NCBI RefSeq assembly: GCF_030250645.1
Contig: NZ_JASSVS010000002.1
Span: 310,001-374,000, forward strand
DNA length: 64,000 nt
Source: Marinobacter azerbaijanicus
Lineage (GTDB): Bacteria; Pseudomonadota; Gammaproteobacteria; Pseudomonadales; Oleiphilaceae
Direction of reading: 5' to 3'
Positions 1 through 7,081 of the stretch are shown in pieces (the first letter of the stretch is position 1; each line of letters opens with the position of its first letter). A model generated the notes under the pieces. That model worked only from the letters and a program-made list of their open reading frames with translations. It was not told the DNA's origin and did not search any database. The position numbers and the translations under genes are program-made.

Positions 1-660
1 AACCAGGTGGCGATTGGGCAGGCCCGTCAACTGATCGTAACTGGCCATATACTCCAGCTGGGAGTGCATCTGCTTGCGCTCTACTGCCGCTGCAACCTGT
101 GTCCTCACGAACTCAAGCAACTCCCTGTCTTTCTCGCCATGGGGAATCTTTAGCTCTTCACCATCCGGATCATCCAGCGCATCCATGAAACCGGGCGCTG
201 ACAATAAATCATCCACCACCCGGTGAATCCGCTGAATCATGGCGGGTACACTGTCCGGGCTGTTCGCAGCCTCAGAAATGGCATACATGGCCGCCTGCAT
301 GGCTTCTGACCGCCTGCGCTCGGTAACATTCCGCGCCACAGCTACACGAACCTGCTCCTCTTCAGACCAGCGGGCGGACCACATGATATGGGCTATCGAG
401 CCATCCTTCTTGACGTAACGGTTTTCAAAGTTCGGTTTCAACTCACCCTGCAGTATCTCTTTGACCGCCTGCTGCGTCTTGCCCTTGTCCGCAGGATGAA
501 CAAAATCGAGAATAAGCCGGCCAACCATCTCCTCCGGTTGATAACCGAAGACCCGCTCACTGGCAGCACTGACATATCGGACGTAGCCTTCGCGGTCCAC
601 CACGCAGACTGCGTCCAGCAGCAGGTCGATAAAACTTTCCGGAGGGATGACTGGTTTCAT
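1..660 (-). CDS. PAS / shortened GAF / GGDEF sensor protein (3' part missing)
   Basis: The frame opens at an ATG at 660 and runs off the left edge, so only the first 220 residues are visible. Residues 10-118 form a PAS domain ending in the usual VTERR linker. Residues 127-198 carry both ends of a GAF domain (RIHRVVDDL...MDALDDPDGEEL, then KDRELLEFVRTQVAAAVERK), with the middle of the domain absent. From residue 208 the text YDQLTGLPNR is the classic opening of a GGDEF domain, so the missing part should hold a diguanylate cyclase, perhaps with EAL. The role would be cyclic-di-GMP synthesis controlled by a small signal. It starts 10 bp after the upstream thioesterase gene, so the two are probably co-transcribed. 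Whether the cyclase site is intact cannot be seen. Confidence 0.85.
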   Translation of the reverse strand, partial: MKPVIPPESFIDLLLDAVCVVDREGYVRYVSAASERVFGYQPEEMVGRLILDFVHPADKGKTQQAVKEILQGELKPNFENRYVKKDGSIAHIMWSARWSEEEQVRVAVARNVTERRRSEAMQAAMYAISEAANSPDSVPAMIQRIHRVVDDLLSAPGFMDALDDPDGEELKIPHGEKDRELLEFVRTQVAAAVERKQMHSQLEYMASYDQLTGLPNRHLV

Positions 661-670
661 CAACTATCGG

Positions 671-1108
671 TTACCCCGGATTCTGGCCACGCGGACTGAC
701 AACGGCCAGTGTCACCATTGCCTTGGAGACAAGGCGCATGTCATCAGCCGTGCCGCAATATACCTCGGATTCTACGACAGTCAGCGAGGAGCCCGCCTTG
801 AGCACTGTGGCAATACACTCAAGATGCGTTCCTCTCGCCGATCTCAACAGCTTCAGCGAAAAATCCGATGTGAGTACGATCTGCCCGGGCTTTGCCGTGG
901 AAGCGCCGGCTGCGCCGGCTGTATGATCAGCTACCGTGGCCTGAACCCCGAAGTGAACAAAGCCGTCCTGCTGTAGATGTCGGTTCGCCAACACCAGTCT
1001 GGAGCGACATTCGCCCGATTCAATGGCGACCAGCTCCAGGCCCATATCGGCAATGAATGGCGCGGACGAAAAAATCCGTTCCACCTCGTTTTTGTTAAAA
1101 CTGTCCAC
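671..1108 (-). CDS. PaaI-type hotdog thioesterase
   Basis: A 145-residue single hotdog-fold protein. Around residues 47-68 it has QDGFVHFGVQATVADHTAGA, the helix-start motif of the PaaI/YdiI thioesterase branch. H52, G54 and D61 sit where that family places its active-site loop and catalytic acid. The probable reaction is hydrolysis of an acyl- or aryl-CoA thioester in the cytosol; the substrate cannot be read from sequence. The start is GTG at 1108, supported by a strong AGGAGGTGCT ribosome site directly upstream. It lies between another hotdog gene (1144-1539) and the PAS/GGDEF gene, all on one strand, suggesting one operon. Confidence 0.82.
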   Translation of the reverse strand: MDSFNKNEVERIFSSAPFIADMGLELVAIESGECRSRLVLANRHLQQDGFVHFGVQATVADHTAGAAGASTAKPGQIVLTSDFSLKLLRSARGTHLECIATVLKAGSSLTVVESEVYCGTADDMRLVSKAMVTLAVVSPRGQNPG

Positions 1109-1143
1109 AGCACCTCCTGGCTCTTTCTACTGGAGATCCATCC

Positions 1144-1539
1144 TTATTCTTCAAAGAGGTGTCCAGCCAACTGGCTACGAATCTCATCAGGAACAGCGAC
1201 GGATTTTTGAGTCTCATAATCGAAATGAATCAGTACGGTCACCCCACGCGCCACCAGTGCGCCGTTCTGCCACGCCTCCTGGACAACCTCGAATGATGAA
1301 TTGCCAACCTTACCGATTCCGCTGCGTATCTCCACCGGAGTGGCCCAGTAGCACTGTGCCTTCAGGTCTATTTCCATTCTGGCGAGAATCAGTGGCCAGC
1401 CCGCAGGTGTCAGGGAAGGATGGAAGATCCGGAAGACCGGGGTTCTTGCCTGCTCGAACCAGACCGGATAGACGGTATTGTTGATATGGCCGAGGGCGTC
1501 GGTATCGCTGAATCGTGGTTCGACTTCGTAATAGAACAT
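1144..1539 (-). CDS. YbgC/FadM-type acyl-CoA thioesterase
   Basis: A 131-residue 4HBT (hotdog) protein. The N-terminal RFSDTDALGHINNTVYPVWFEQAR contains the family signature: D14 as the catalytic aspartate, then the GHINN turn and a Y-x4-E-x2-R helix. Such enzymes hydrolyse short- to medium-chain acyl-CoA, either in fatty-acid turnover or in the Tol-Pal-linked YbgC role. It is not beside tol-pal genes here, so a general acyl-CoA thioesterase is more likely. It is the second of two adjacent hotdog genes, which probably act in the same pathway. ATG start at 1539 with a GGGGT-type ribosome site. Confidence 0.85.
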   Translation of the reverse strand: MFYYEVEPRFSDTDALGHINNTVYPVWFEQARTPVFRIFHPSLTPAGWPLILARMEIDLKAQCYWATPVEIRSGIGKVGNSSFEVVQEAWQNGALVARGVTVLIHFDYETQKSVAVPDEIRSQLAGHLFEE

Positions 1540-1574
1540 TCGGTGTACCCCAGAAAACGATTTCAGCGCAGATC

Positions 1575-2165
1575 TTACCGAAAATTCCCGTCATGTGGGC
1601 GGTCAATATAATTGGAGCTCCTCAGGGGAAACCTTTCGATTACCTGATAGACAGAACCGCCCTCTCCCAGGAGGCTTTCAAACAACGTGACCCGGTCCAC
1701 CAAAAATGAGCCTGCGTGCCGCCTTTCATCACTCTTGAGTAGCCCGGCAACCGAATCGGCGCCGTTCTTGAAGCGAGCCAATGTGATATGCGGCCAGAAA
1801 GTTCGCTTCTCCTGCGCGAACCCGGACAATGCCAATCGTTGATTGAGCAAGCTTTGCACCTCTGCCAGCTCATCCACCGGCTGCACCCCGGCCCAGAGAT
1901 TCTTCGGGCGACCGGGATGGCCAAAACAACCGATCCCACTCACAGTGAGACTAAACGGTTCAACCGGCAGATTCCGGGCAGCATCACGAACATTCGGCAG
2001 TTGTTTCTCCTCCACACTGCCCAGAAACACCAGGGTCAGGTGCAACTGATCCGCCCGCTGCCAGCGCGCCCCGGCGACCGGCTGCTGAATAGTCAGCAAC
2101 CGTTGTTTGACTGCGTCCGGAAGTTCCAGCCCGAAGAACAGGCGAAACTTTGCTACCTTATCCAA
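1575..2165 (-). CDS. thpR: RNA 2',3'-cyclic phosphodiesterase (ThpR)
   Basis: A 2H-phosphoesterase with the two diagnostic H-x-T-x motifs, HLTL (about residue 42) and HITL (about residue 125). After the start it has FRLFFGLELP, the canonical opening of ThpR/LigT proteins. It opens 2',3'-cyclic phosphates on RNA to 2'-phosphates and was first known as a 2'-5' RNA ligase. The frame stays open to 2213, but family alignment favours a TTG start at 2165. That start sits 8 bp inside the end of the upstream CPBP gene and has a GGGGTG site before it, giving 196 residues. There is no ATG near this point. It is translationally coupled to the CPBP gene. Confidence 0.85.
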   Translation of the reverse strand: MDKVAKFRLFFGLELPDAVKQRLLTIQQPVAGARWQRADQLHLTLVFLGSVEEKQLPNVRDAARNLPVEPFSLTVSGIGCFGHPGRPKNLWAGVQPVDELAEVQSLLNQRLALSGFAQEKRTFWPHITLARFKNGADSVAGLLKSDERRHAGSFLVDRVTLFESLLGEGGSVYQVIERFPLRSSNYIDRPHDGNFR

Positions 2166-2748
2166 TCCGCACCCCGAACCATTGCGGAAACCTGCGCAGG
2201 CAATACAGTGCAATCATGTCGTAGACACCATGCCAGACCATCACCAGGAGCAGGCTGTCAGTCAGCATATAAGCTGTTCCCAGCACCAGCCCCAAACCGG
2301 TCGCCACTATGAAGTAGGTGAACGAGAGGTAGTGCACCAACCCGAACAGCACCGACGCTGCCACAATCGCAACCACTGCGGGCACATACTGTGCCAGCCA
2401 GCTCTGGATTGCACCCCGGAACAGTAGCTCTTCACCCACGCCGGCAAGTGCGGACAGGGTAACCAGCACAGGCCAGGAATAATCACAGGCAAACCGATGC
2501 AACTGCTCCAGATGAGATTCCAGTGACTCACGAAACAACCCCGGTAGCCGGGTGAGCATCATGATCACTGCGTAAGTTGCCAGACTGCCCCCCACCCCCC
2601 AGAAAACGGCAACACCATAACTCATCCCGTCGAGCTGAACCGGAATTCCAAACAGAACGATAGCCAGCAAGCCAACAACCCCGATGCCACTCTGGAACAT
2701 CAACGCGGCGCGGGGCGAAATCTGCGGGCGTTTTTCTGCATGGGACAC
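2158..2748 (-). CDS. CPBP-family intramembrane metalloprotease
   Basis: A 196-residue polytopic membrane protein with the CPBP (Rce1/Abi-type) active-site set: E106-E107-x3-R111 in GVGEELLFRG, H139 in FGLVHYL, and H173-x3-D177 in HGVYD. These glutamates and histidines line a water-activating site within the membrane. About six hydrophobic segments are visible. Family members cleave prenylated proteins or process bacteriocins and immunity peptides; no target is apparent here. The start is GTG at 2748, immediately after the TGA of the ABM monooxygenase gene (no gap), indicating coupled translation. ThpR overlaps its 3' end. Confidence 0.85.
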   Translation of the reverse strand: MSHAEKRPQISPRAALMFQSGIGVVGLLAIVLFGIPVQLDGMSYGVAVFWGVGGSLATYAVIMMLTRLPGLFRESLESHLEQLHRFACDYSWPVLVTLSALAGVGEELLFRGAIQSWLAQYVPAVVAIVAASVLFGLVHYLSFTYFIVATGLGLVLGTAYMLTDSLLLVMVWHGVYDMIALYCLRRFPQWFGVRIG

Positions 2749-3072
2749 TCAGTTGCCTCGCTTGCCCGGTGGCATCACAACCCATTCCGGATCTTCAAAT
2801 TCACCGATGGGGGTAATCTCACAAAATGGCGCCGCACTGCGGATGATGCGTGCCACCTCCGGATTATGCTGCCCCTCCATCGCGTCCCGGTCTGCCTTGC
2901 TCTCCCAGCTGGCAATGGCAATCAATACATTCGGGTCGTCAATCTTCCGGTGTAGTTCGGTTCCCCTCGCGCCTGGTGCCTGCTGGATGATCTCACTGGC
3001 ACGAACCCAGGCGTCAGCGTATTCCTCGGCAGTGTGTCCTTCCCGGATACGAACCTCAAAAATGTATTTCAT
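2749..3072 (-). CDS. Antibiotic-biosynthesis-monooxygenase (ABM) fold protein
   Basis: A 107-residue protein of the dimeric alpha/beta-barrel ABM superfamily: strand MKYIFEVRIREG, helix, then IAIASWESKADRDAMEGQH with the W-x-S and terminal H typical of the fold. The superfamily includes heme-degrading IsdG enzymes, quinone monooxygenases and stress proteins. The IsdG N-terminal Asn is not seen, so heme cleavage is not supported. ATG at 3072 with an AAAGGAG ribosome site. First gene of a probable ABM-CPBP-thpR operon. A Fur-like sequence lies about 80-95 bp upstream. Confidence 0.7.
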   Translation of the reverse strand: MKYIFEVRIREGHTAEEYADAWVRASEIIQQAPGARGTELHRKIDDPNVLIAIASWESKADRDAMEGQHNPEVARIIRSAAPFCEITPIGEFEDPEWVVMPPGKRGN

Positions 3073-3402
3073 CAGTTACTCCTTTATCGAATGCCGTTAG
3101 TGCAGAACCAGATACCGATCATCCCCTGGCGCTCATCTGAAGCAGGAATATCTTTCTTTATCATTATCACATCGGTAAGTGCCTATAAAAATAAACTTGG
3201 CAAACCCGGGTGTATAGGAGTACAGTTCGTTTCGTAGGAAAGATTTAGCACAGCAGTTCACGAATAAGACGCATCTTAGTTGTTTGGTAGTTGCCCGTCC
3301 TGTTTTTGATTCCGCGCGTTTTTTGTTTCCGCACAACGCTGATCAGTCATCATTTCAGATGGTCTGGCTGCACATTAAATTATCGAATTCAGGATTATTA
3401 TT
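3073..3402. promoter_or_regulatory. Divergent promoter region and long csp leader
   Basis: This 330-bp stretch between divergent genes has no convincing coding sequence. The left part should hold the promoter of the minus-strand ABM operon. The right part is AT-rich and T-rich and leads to the cold-shock gene; cold-shock genes of the CspA family usually carry untranslated leaders of about 100-200 nt that refold in the cold. I cannot place a -10/-35 pair with confidence. The csp ribosome site is a weak AGGATT shortly before the ATG at 3403. Confidence 0.4.
3151..3168 (-). promoter_or_regulatory. Possible Fur box upstream of the ABM operon
   Basis: Read on the minus strand this is GATAATGATAAAGAAAGA. 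Against three GATAAT hexamers it matches 6/6, 5/6 and 3/6. It lies about 80-95 bp before the ABM start codon. It is weaker than the two Fur boxes of the fhu locus and could be chance in an AT-rich region. Confidence 0.3.
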
Positions 3403-3609
3403 ATGTCTACAACTACCGGTACTGTTAAGTTTTTCAACGAAGCAAAAGGTTTCGGCTTTATCACTCGCGAAAGCGGCCCGGACGTCTTCGTTCACTACAG
3501 CGCTATTCAAGGTGGCGGTTTCAAGACCCTGGCTGAAGGCCAGCAAGTCGACTTCACCGTAACTGAAGGCCAGAAAGGCCCTCAGGCAGAAAACGTAGTT
3601 GCTGTTTAA
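3403..3609 (+). CDS. CspA-family cold-shock protein
   Basis: A 68-residue single cold-shock domain. It has both RNA-binding motifs, KGFGFI (RNP1) and VFVHYSAI (RNP2), and the usual length with no extra domain. Such proteins bind single-stranded RNA and DNA, melt mRNA structure and act as antiterminators in the cytosol during cold or growth change. It is monocistronic: a long leader precedes it and an intrinsic terminator follows 21 bp after the stop. Which csp paralogue it is cannot be told from the sequence alone. Confidence 0.95.
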   Translation: MSTTTGTVKFFNEAKGFGFITRESGPDVFVHYSAIQGGGFKTLAEGQQVDFTVTEGQKGPQAENVVAV

Positions 3610-3630
3610 ATAACAGCCAGCACGTTTGAA

Positions 3631-3656
3631 AAAGGCAGCTTCGGCTGCCTTTTTTT
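3631..3656 (+). terminator. Intrinsic terminator of the csp gene
   Basis: AAAGGCAGC-TTC-GGCTGCCT (a tight GC stem) followed by TTTTTT, placed just after the csp stop codon. Confidence 0.9.
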
Positions 3657-3672
3657 ATGCCTGCGCTTCCCA

Positions 3673-3695
3673 CTTTTGCCTCTCCCCGGCAAAAG
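3673..3695. repeat. Inverted repeat between the two terminators
   Basis: CTTTTGCC and GGCAAAAG are perfect 8-nt arms around a 7-nt C-rich spacer. It is the middle one of three consecutive hairpins. Read as RNA it has a short U tract only within its own arm, so it is not a standard terminator by itself. Confidence 0.5.
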
Positions 3696-3719
3696 AAAAG
3701 GCAGCTTACGCTGCCTTTT
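3696..3719 (-). terminator. Bidirectional terminator for the small gene at 3758-3952
   Basis: AAAAGGCAGC-TTAC-GCTGCCTTTT is a perfect 10-bp stem with A and T tracts on both sides, so it can stop transcription from either strand. On the minus strand it is 38 bp after the stop codon of the small gene. Its stem core GGCAGC is the same as that of the csp terminator. Confidence 0.8.
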
Positions 3720-3757
3720 CCCTCAGAGCCGTGATGATAATCCAGTAACGGCAGGAT

Positions 3758-3952
3758 CTAATACGTCACTCCGTGGCGATCAAAGATCTCTTCTATCTCT
3801 TTACGTTCTTCCGTCGGGATCATTACCTTGATCACCTGTTCGTCATTATCAATGTAGATATTGTCCTGAGGAATTCCAGACCCTACCAGGTCGTCCCATA
3901 CGTTCTTGGCCTGATCTTTCGAAGTGAAACTTCCATTCAGCGCTTTACTCAT
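3758..3952 (-). CDS. Small conserved-looking acidic protein, function unknown
   Basis: A 64-residue protein with no signal peptide or membrane segment. The pattern (SKDQAKNVWDDLVGSGIPQDNIYI, then VIKVMIPTEERKEIEEIFDRHGV) suggests helix-strand-strand-helix. This is like the small modules found in general-stress proteins that occur beside osmotic or stress genes. I do not recognise a specific family. ATG start at 3952; its own terminator follows (3696-3719). Composition is somewhat AT-richer than that of neighbouring genes. Confidence 0.7.
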   Translation of the reverse strand: MSKALNGSFTSKDQAKNVWDDLVGSGIPQDNIYIDNDEQVIKVMIPTEERKEIEEIFDRHGVTY

Positions 3953-4067
3953 CAGACTACCTCCAGATCATTCAAGTGCTCACCCTTAAAACTGGTTCAT
4001 CCTTAAGACTAGAAGAGGATCGAATACCTGTAAATTACTGGAATGATAACTGATGGAGAAATGCCCC

Positions 4068-4739
4068 TCACCAGGGCAACTCCTCGCCATTGCTGTGCCA
4101 GAATGAACCGGTGTTCTCCAGGGTCAGGTTTTCGATTCTTGCGGCCAGGCCCTTTGCTGACTCCTCGGGCGTAATCAACCCACCAAAATTCACCATGCGG
4201 GTTTGCACATAGCCGGGATGGAGCTGGGCCACCGCGATACCCCGGGGTTTCAGGTCAATGGCCAGGGACTTGCCGAACGCATTCAACGCCGCCTTTGAAG
4301 CGCGGTAGCCATAGCGCCCGCCGGAATCGTTATCGGCAATCGACCCCATACGGCTGGTGATATTGGCGATCTTACCGCCGGAAGGTATCTGGGACACCAA
4401 CGCCTCCGCCACCCGAAGCGGAGCATAAGCGTTGATCTCCATCTGGGCGCGAATGGAGTCGAAGTCGATGCTGCCCAGTTTTTCGTCCTGCAACAGGCCG
4501 GCATTATTGATCAAGAGATCGATGGACTGCCCCTTCAACCCTTCGGTCAGTTTCTGTATGCCGTTGTCGGTGGTTACATCCACTCCATCAATGATCCGGG
4601 CGGCCACCTCTTCAAGCTCGGCAGATGCTTCCCGGCAAACACCAATTACATCGCAGCCCTCTGCGGCGTAATGGCGGGCGAGCTCAAGGCCAATGCCACG
4701 ATTGGCGCCGGTAATCACAACGGTTTTGTTATCAGACAT
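4068..4739 (-). CDS. Short-chain dehydrogenase/reductase (C-factor-like)
   Basis: A 223-residue classical SDR: cofactor motif TGANRGIG at residues 10-17, NNAG near residue 80, catalytic Y-x3-K as YGYRASK near residue 147, and an HPGYVQT stretch. The short C-terminus and overall pattern resemble the C-factor / carbonyl-reductase branch. It would reduce or oxidise a small carbonyl or alcohol with NAD(P)(H) in the cytosol; the substrate is unknown. ATG at 4739 behind a clear GGAGG site. It follows the MgtC-type gene by 27 bp, so the two may share a transcript, although the functions are not obviously related. Confidence 0.85.
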   Translation of the reverse strand: MSDNKTVVITGANRGIGLELARHYAAEGCDVIGVCREASAELEEVAARIIDGVDVTTDNGIQKLTEGLKGQSIDLLINNAGLLQDEKLGSIDFDSIRAQMEINAYAPLRVAEALVSQIPSGGKIANITSRMGSIADNDSGGRYGYRASKAALNAFGKSLAIDLKPRGIAVAQLHPGYVQTRMVNFGGLITPEESAKGLAARIENLTLENTGSFWHSNGEELPW

Positions 4740-4766
4740 GAAAACCTCCTGGTCTGTGATAAGGGT

Positions 4767-5225
4767 TCACTGATTCTTGTCGGAAACCAATTCGCGCTCA
4801 AAGCGGCCAAGGACCACCATGATCACCAATGCCAGAGCCGTCACTATCCCTGCCAGGTAAAAATTATTGATACCGGCAGAAACCCCAATGGCGCCCGCAA
4901 GCCAGATGGAGGCACCGGTGGTAATACCCTGGATCTGGCCACCACTACGGATGATACTGCCAGCACCCAGAAAACCGATACCGCCAATCACGCCCTGTAC
5001 AACGCGGGTGGGATCGATACGGGCGGAGGGGTCTCCCTCCGCTGTGGCAAAAAGAACACTCATACCGATAATAATGAAGGTCGCCGATCCAAGGGAAACG
5101 AGCATGTGGGATCGTAATCCGGCGGGCTTTCCCCGCAGTTCCCGCTCAAGGCCAAGGAACAGCGCCAGGCCAGCGGCAACACAAAGCCGGATGAGCATAT
5201 CCAGAGGAGCGATTTCAGTTTCCAT
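4767..5225 (-). CDS. MgtC/SapB-family membrane protein
   Basis: A 152-residue inner-membrane protein with four to five hydrophobic segments. It has the conserved GLERELRGKPAGLRSHMLVSLGSA block and the QGVIGGIGFLGAG stretch of the MgtC/SapB family. This is the short form, without the C-terminal ACT-like domain of Salmonella MgtC, so it is best labelled SapB-like. Family members affect growth in low magnesium and membrane potential; the transport role is unproven. The frame is open upstream to 5285, but the ATG at 5225 (METEIAPLDML) fits the family start. Confidence 0.85.
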   Translation of the reverse strand: METEIAPLDMLIRLCVAAGLALFLGLERELRGKPAGLRSHMLVSLGSATFIIIGMSVLFATAEGDPSARIDPTRVVQGVIGGIGFLGAGSIIRSGGQIQGITTGASIWLAGAIGVSAGINNFYLAGIVTALALVIMVVLGRFERELVSDKNQ

Positions 5226-5374
5226 GGCTTGCCTCGAAAAAAGATTTGGCTGACAAACGACAAAGATTCTGCCCAAGGGTACCACTGCAGGTTGGTCACG
5301 GTAGAGTCTGGTGACGACTACCGATACGAATTACACTGTCAGCCCTTCACTTGACCACGGCCGGAGCCCAGCCA

Positions 5375-6211
5375 ATGCTGATCTACACCCTCTGTATGCT
5401 GGCCATTATCGGGTTCTCGGTTTTCTATCTGTTTTTCTATCGCGGCTGGTGGCGGGAAAAGCAACTTCAAAAACCATTCCCGAGGCACTGGCAGGCGTTG
5501 CTCCAGGCCCAGGTGCCCGCTTACAACAAGCTATCCCAGAAACTCAGGCAGCAGCTTGAACAGCACGTGCAGTTATTCCTGGCGGAAAAATCCTTCTACG
5601 GTTGCGATGGATTTGAGGTAGACGACACCGTGCGCCTCACCATTGCCGGGCATGCCTGCCTGTTAATCGTTGCCCGCAACTTCTCGGATTTTGACGAGGT
5701 TAGCAGCATCCTGGTGTATCCGGACGCGTATCACGTCAGAGGCATTGAAAGCGACGGCATTGTGGTAAGCGAGAGCAACCAGATACGCTCGGGCGAAGCC
5801 TCAAGCCACGGCCAGGTGGTGCTGGCATGGGCCCAATGTGAACAGGGTGCAGTCAATCCGGCCGGGCACCATAATGTGATACTGCACGAATTTGCCCACC
5901 AACTGGATTACCTGGACGGCACTGCCGACGGCGCACCCCCACTCAACGGCGAACAGGCCCGTCGTTGGCAGGAAACCATGACCCGGGCCTATGAACATCT
6001 GCGGCATTCACTCCGCCATCACAAAAAGCCATGGCTTGACCCTTATGGCGCAACGGAGCCGGCGGAGTTTTTTGCCGTGCTGACGGAAACCTTCTTTCAG
6101 CAGCCCGGCCATCTTAAAGAAGAGCAACCGGAAGTATACGAGGTGCTCTGCGGCTTCTATCGACTGGATCCAATCACAATGACGAAGGCAAAGCCGGCTG
6201 CAGGCCTCTGA
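5375..6211 (+). CDS. mtfA: MtfA-type zinc peptidase
   Basis: A 278-residue protein with the MtfA (anthrax-lethal-factor-like gluzincin) active site HEFAH, followed by QLDYLDG. A downstream EFFAVLTETFF helix supplies the third zinc ligand. Unlike E. coli MtfA it begins with a strong membrane segment (residues 1-22, LIYTLCMLAIIGFSVFYLFFY), so it is probably anchored to the inner membrane. In enterics MtfA binds the Mlc repressor and relieves repression of glucose PTS; no ptsG or mlc is in the window, so that role cannot be assumed. ATG at 5375 is preferred over an in-frame TTG at 5351. Confidence 0.85.
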   Translation: MLIYTLCMLAIIGFSVFYLFFYRGWWREKQLQKPFPRHWQALLQAQVPAYNKLSQKLRQQLEQHVQLFLAEKSFYGCDGFEVDDTVRLTIAGHACLLIVARNFSDFDEVSSILVYPDAYHVRGIESDGIVVSESNQIRSGEASSHGQVVLAWAQCEQGAVNPAGHHNVILHEFAHQLDYLDGTADGAPPLNGEQARRWQETMTRAYEHLRHSLRHHKKPWLDPYGATEPAEFFAVLTETFFQQPGHLKEEQPEVYEVLCGFYRLDPITMTKAKPAAGL

Positions 6212-6220
6212 GCAACACCA

Positions 6221-6694
6221 TCAATCGTCGTCGTTACCCCAGGCACGGACCATGATCAGGTAACTGAACGAGGCTGACCAGGTTATCATCATGAAACCAA
6301 CGAGTGCCTCGGTGCCAGCCAGAAACCGGACATGCCCGGACGCCGCCAGATCGCCCCACCCTACCGTGGTGTAATTCGCAGCAGAAAAGTAAACACAGTC
6401 CAGCAAGCCGAGATGGACATAACCATTGATGGTTCCCAGGCCATTCTGATCCAGCAAATACCAGAACGCCACGCCGAATAGCCAGATCTCCACCACGTGG
6501 GCAATCAGCAAAACAAACATGTTTGCCAGTATGATTGGCCGGTTCCGGAACCCATTGGGGGATGATAGTTGGCGGCGGGGGCAGTAGCGGTTCAGCAGTT
6601 GAATCACTTCGAAGTGAAATACGACCACCAGGCTAACCACCAGCGCCGTGACGGATACGACAACCAGTTCACCTCCCACGAAAAACTCCTCCAT
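6221..6694 (-). CDS. Two-pore-helix ion channel with unusual filter (TVGWGD)
   Basis: A 157-residue membrane protein with hydrophobic segments at about 10-30, 55-80 and 120-150. A pore loop sits at residues 101-115 ending in TTVGWGD. The standard potassium-channel filter is T-V-G-Y-G-D; here Tyr is replaced by Trp at position 113. The architecture matches the bacterial 'ion channel' (Ion_trans_2) family, but no cytoplasmic RCK or cyclic-nucleotide domain follows. It should form a tetrameric cation channel in the inner membrane. ATG at 6694 with an AGGT-type site, 29 bp after the small gene at 6724-6954 and probably co-transcribed with it. Confidence 0.8.
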   Translation of the reverse strand: MEEFFVGGELVVVSVTALVVSLVVVFHFEVIQLLNRYCPRRQLSSPNGFRNRPIILANMFVLLIAHVVEIWLFGVAFWYLLDQNGLGTINGYVHLGLLDCVYFSAANYTTVGWGDLAASGHVRFLAGTEALVGFMMITWSASFSYLIMVRAWGNDDD

Positions 6695-6723
6695 TACCTA
6701 CCTTCCGGGCTCACAGACCGCAT

Positions 6724-6954
6724 TCACTTTCTTACCCCCAACCTGTCCAGGTAAACGTGAAGCTCTGCCTCGCTGATGTTAACGTGTTCCACCACCCGGC
6801 CATAGAGCATCACCGTGGGTACATTACGACCATTCAGTTCGCGTTGGGTTTCCCGCAATACATACAGGATGATCCTTTCGGTGCGGGTAAGGCCGTCCCG
6901 TGCATCGGGGATGGTTTCCAGCAGGGTTTCAAGTTCTTGAGGGCTCAAAGTCAA
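6724..6954 (-). CDS. Hypothetical 76-residue protein
   Basis: A small soluble protein, probably mostly helical (ELETLLETIPDARDGLTRTERIILYVLRETQRE, then VVEHVNISEAELHVYLDRLG). The middle has the look of a winged-helix or helix-turn-helix segment, but I cannot place it in a family. No ATG is near the N-terminus; TTG at 6954 or TTG at 6948 are the possible starts, with GAAAGGCG upstream. It precedes the ion-channel gene on the same strand. Confidence 0.55.
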   Translation of the reverse strand: MTLSPQELETLLETIPDARDGLTRTERIILYVLRETQRELNGRNVPTVMLYGRVVEHVNISEAELHVYLDRLGVRK

Positions 6955-7081
6955 TTCAGCACACGCCTTTCAGTTTATGGCTTACACCCGGAATATCAGA
7001 CGGGACACCAGCCTGCTCTAGTATAGAGAAGTCTATAGGAATAGATTGTGTTGTACCTCCATCGGTCGAATCACTCCGCCG

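Noticed and set aside
2166..2213. Longer ThpR start at 2213 (TTG)
   Set aside because: It adds residues (HCIACAGFRNG) that no ThpR has and would overlap the CPBP gene by 56 bp; the TTG at 2165 fits better.
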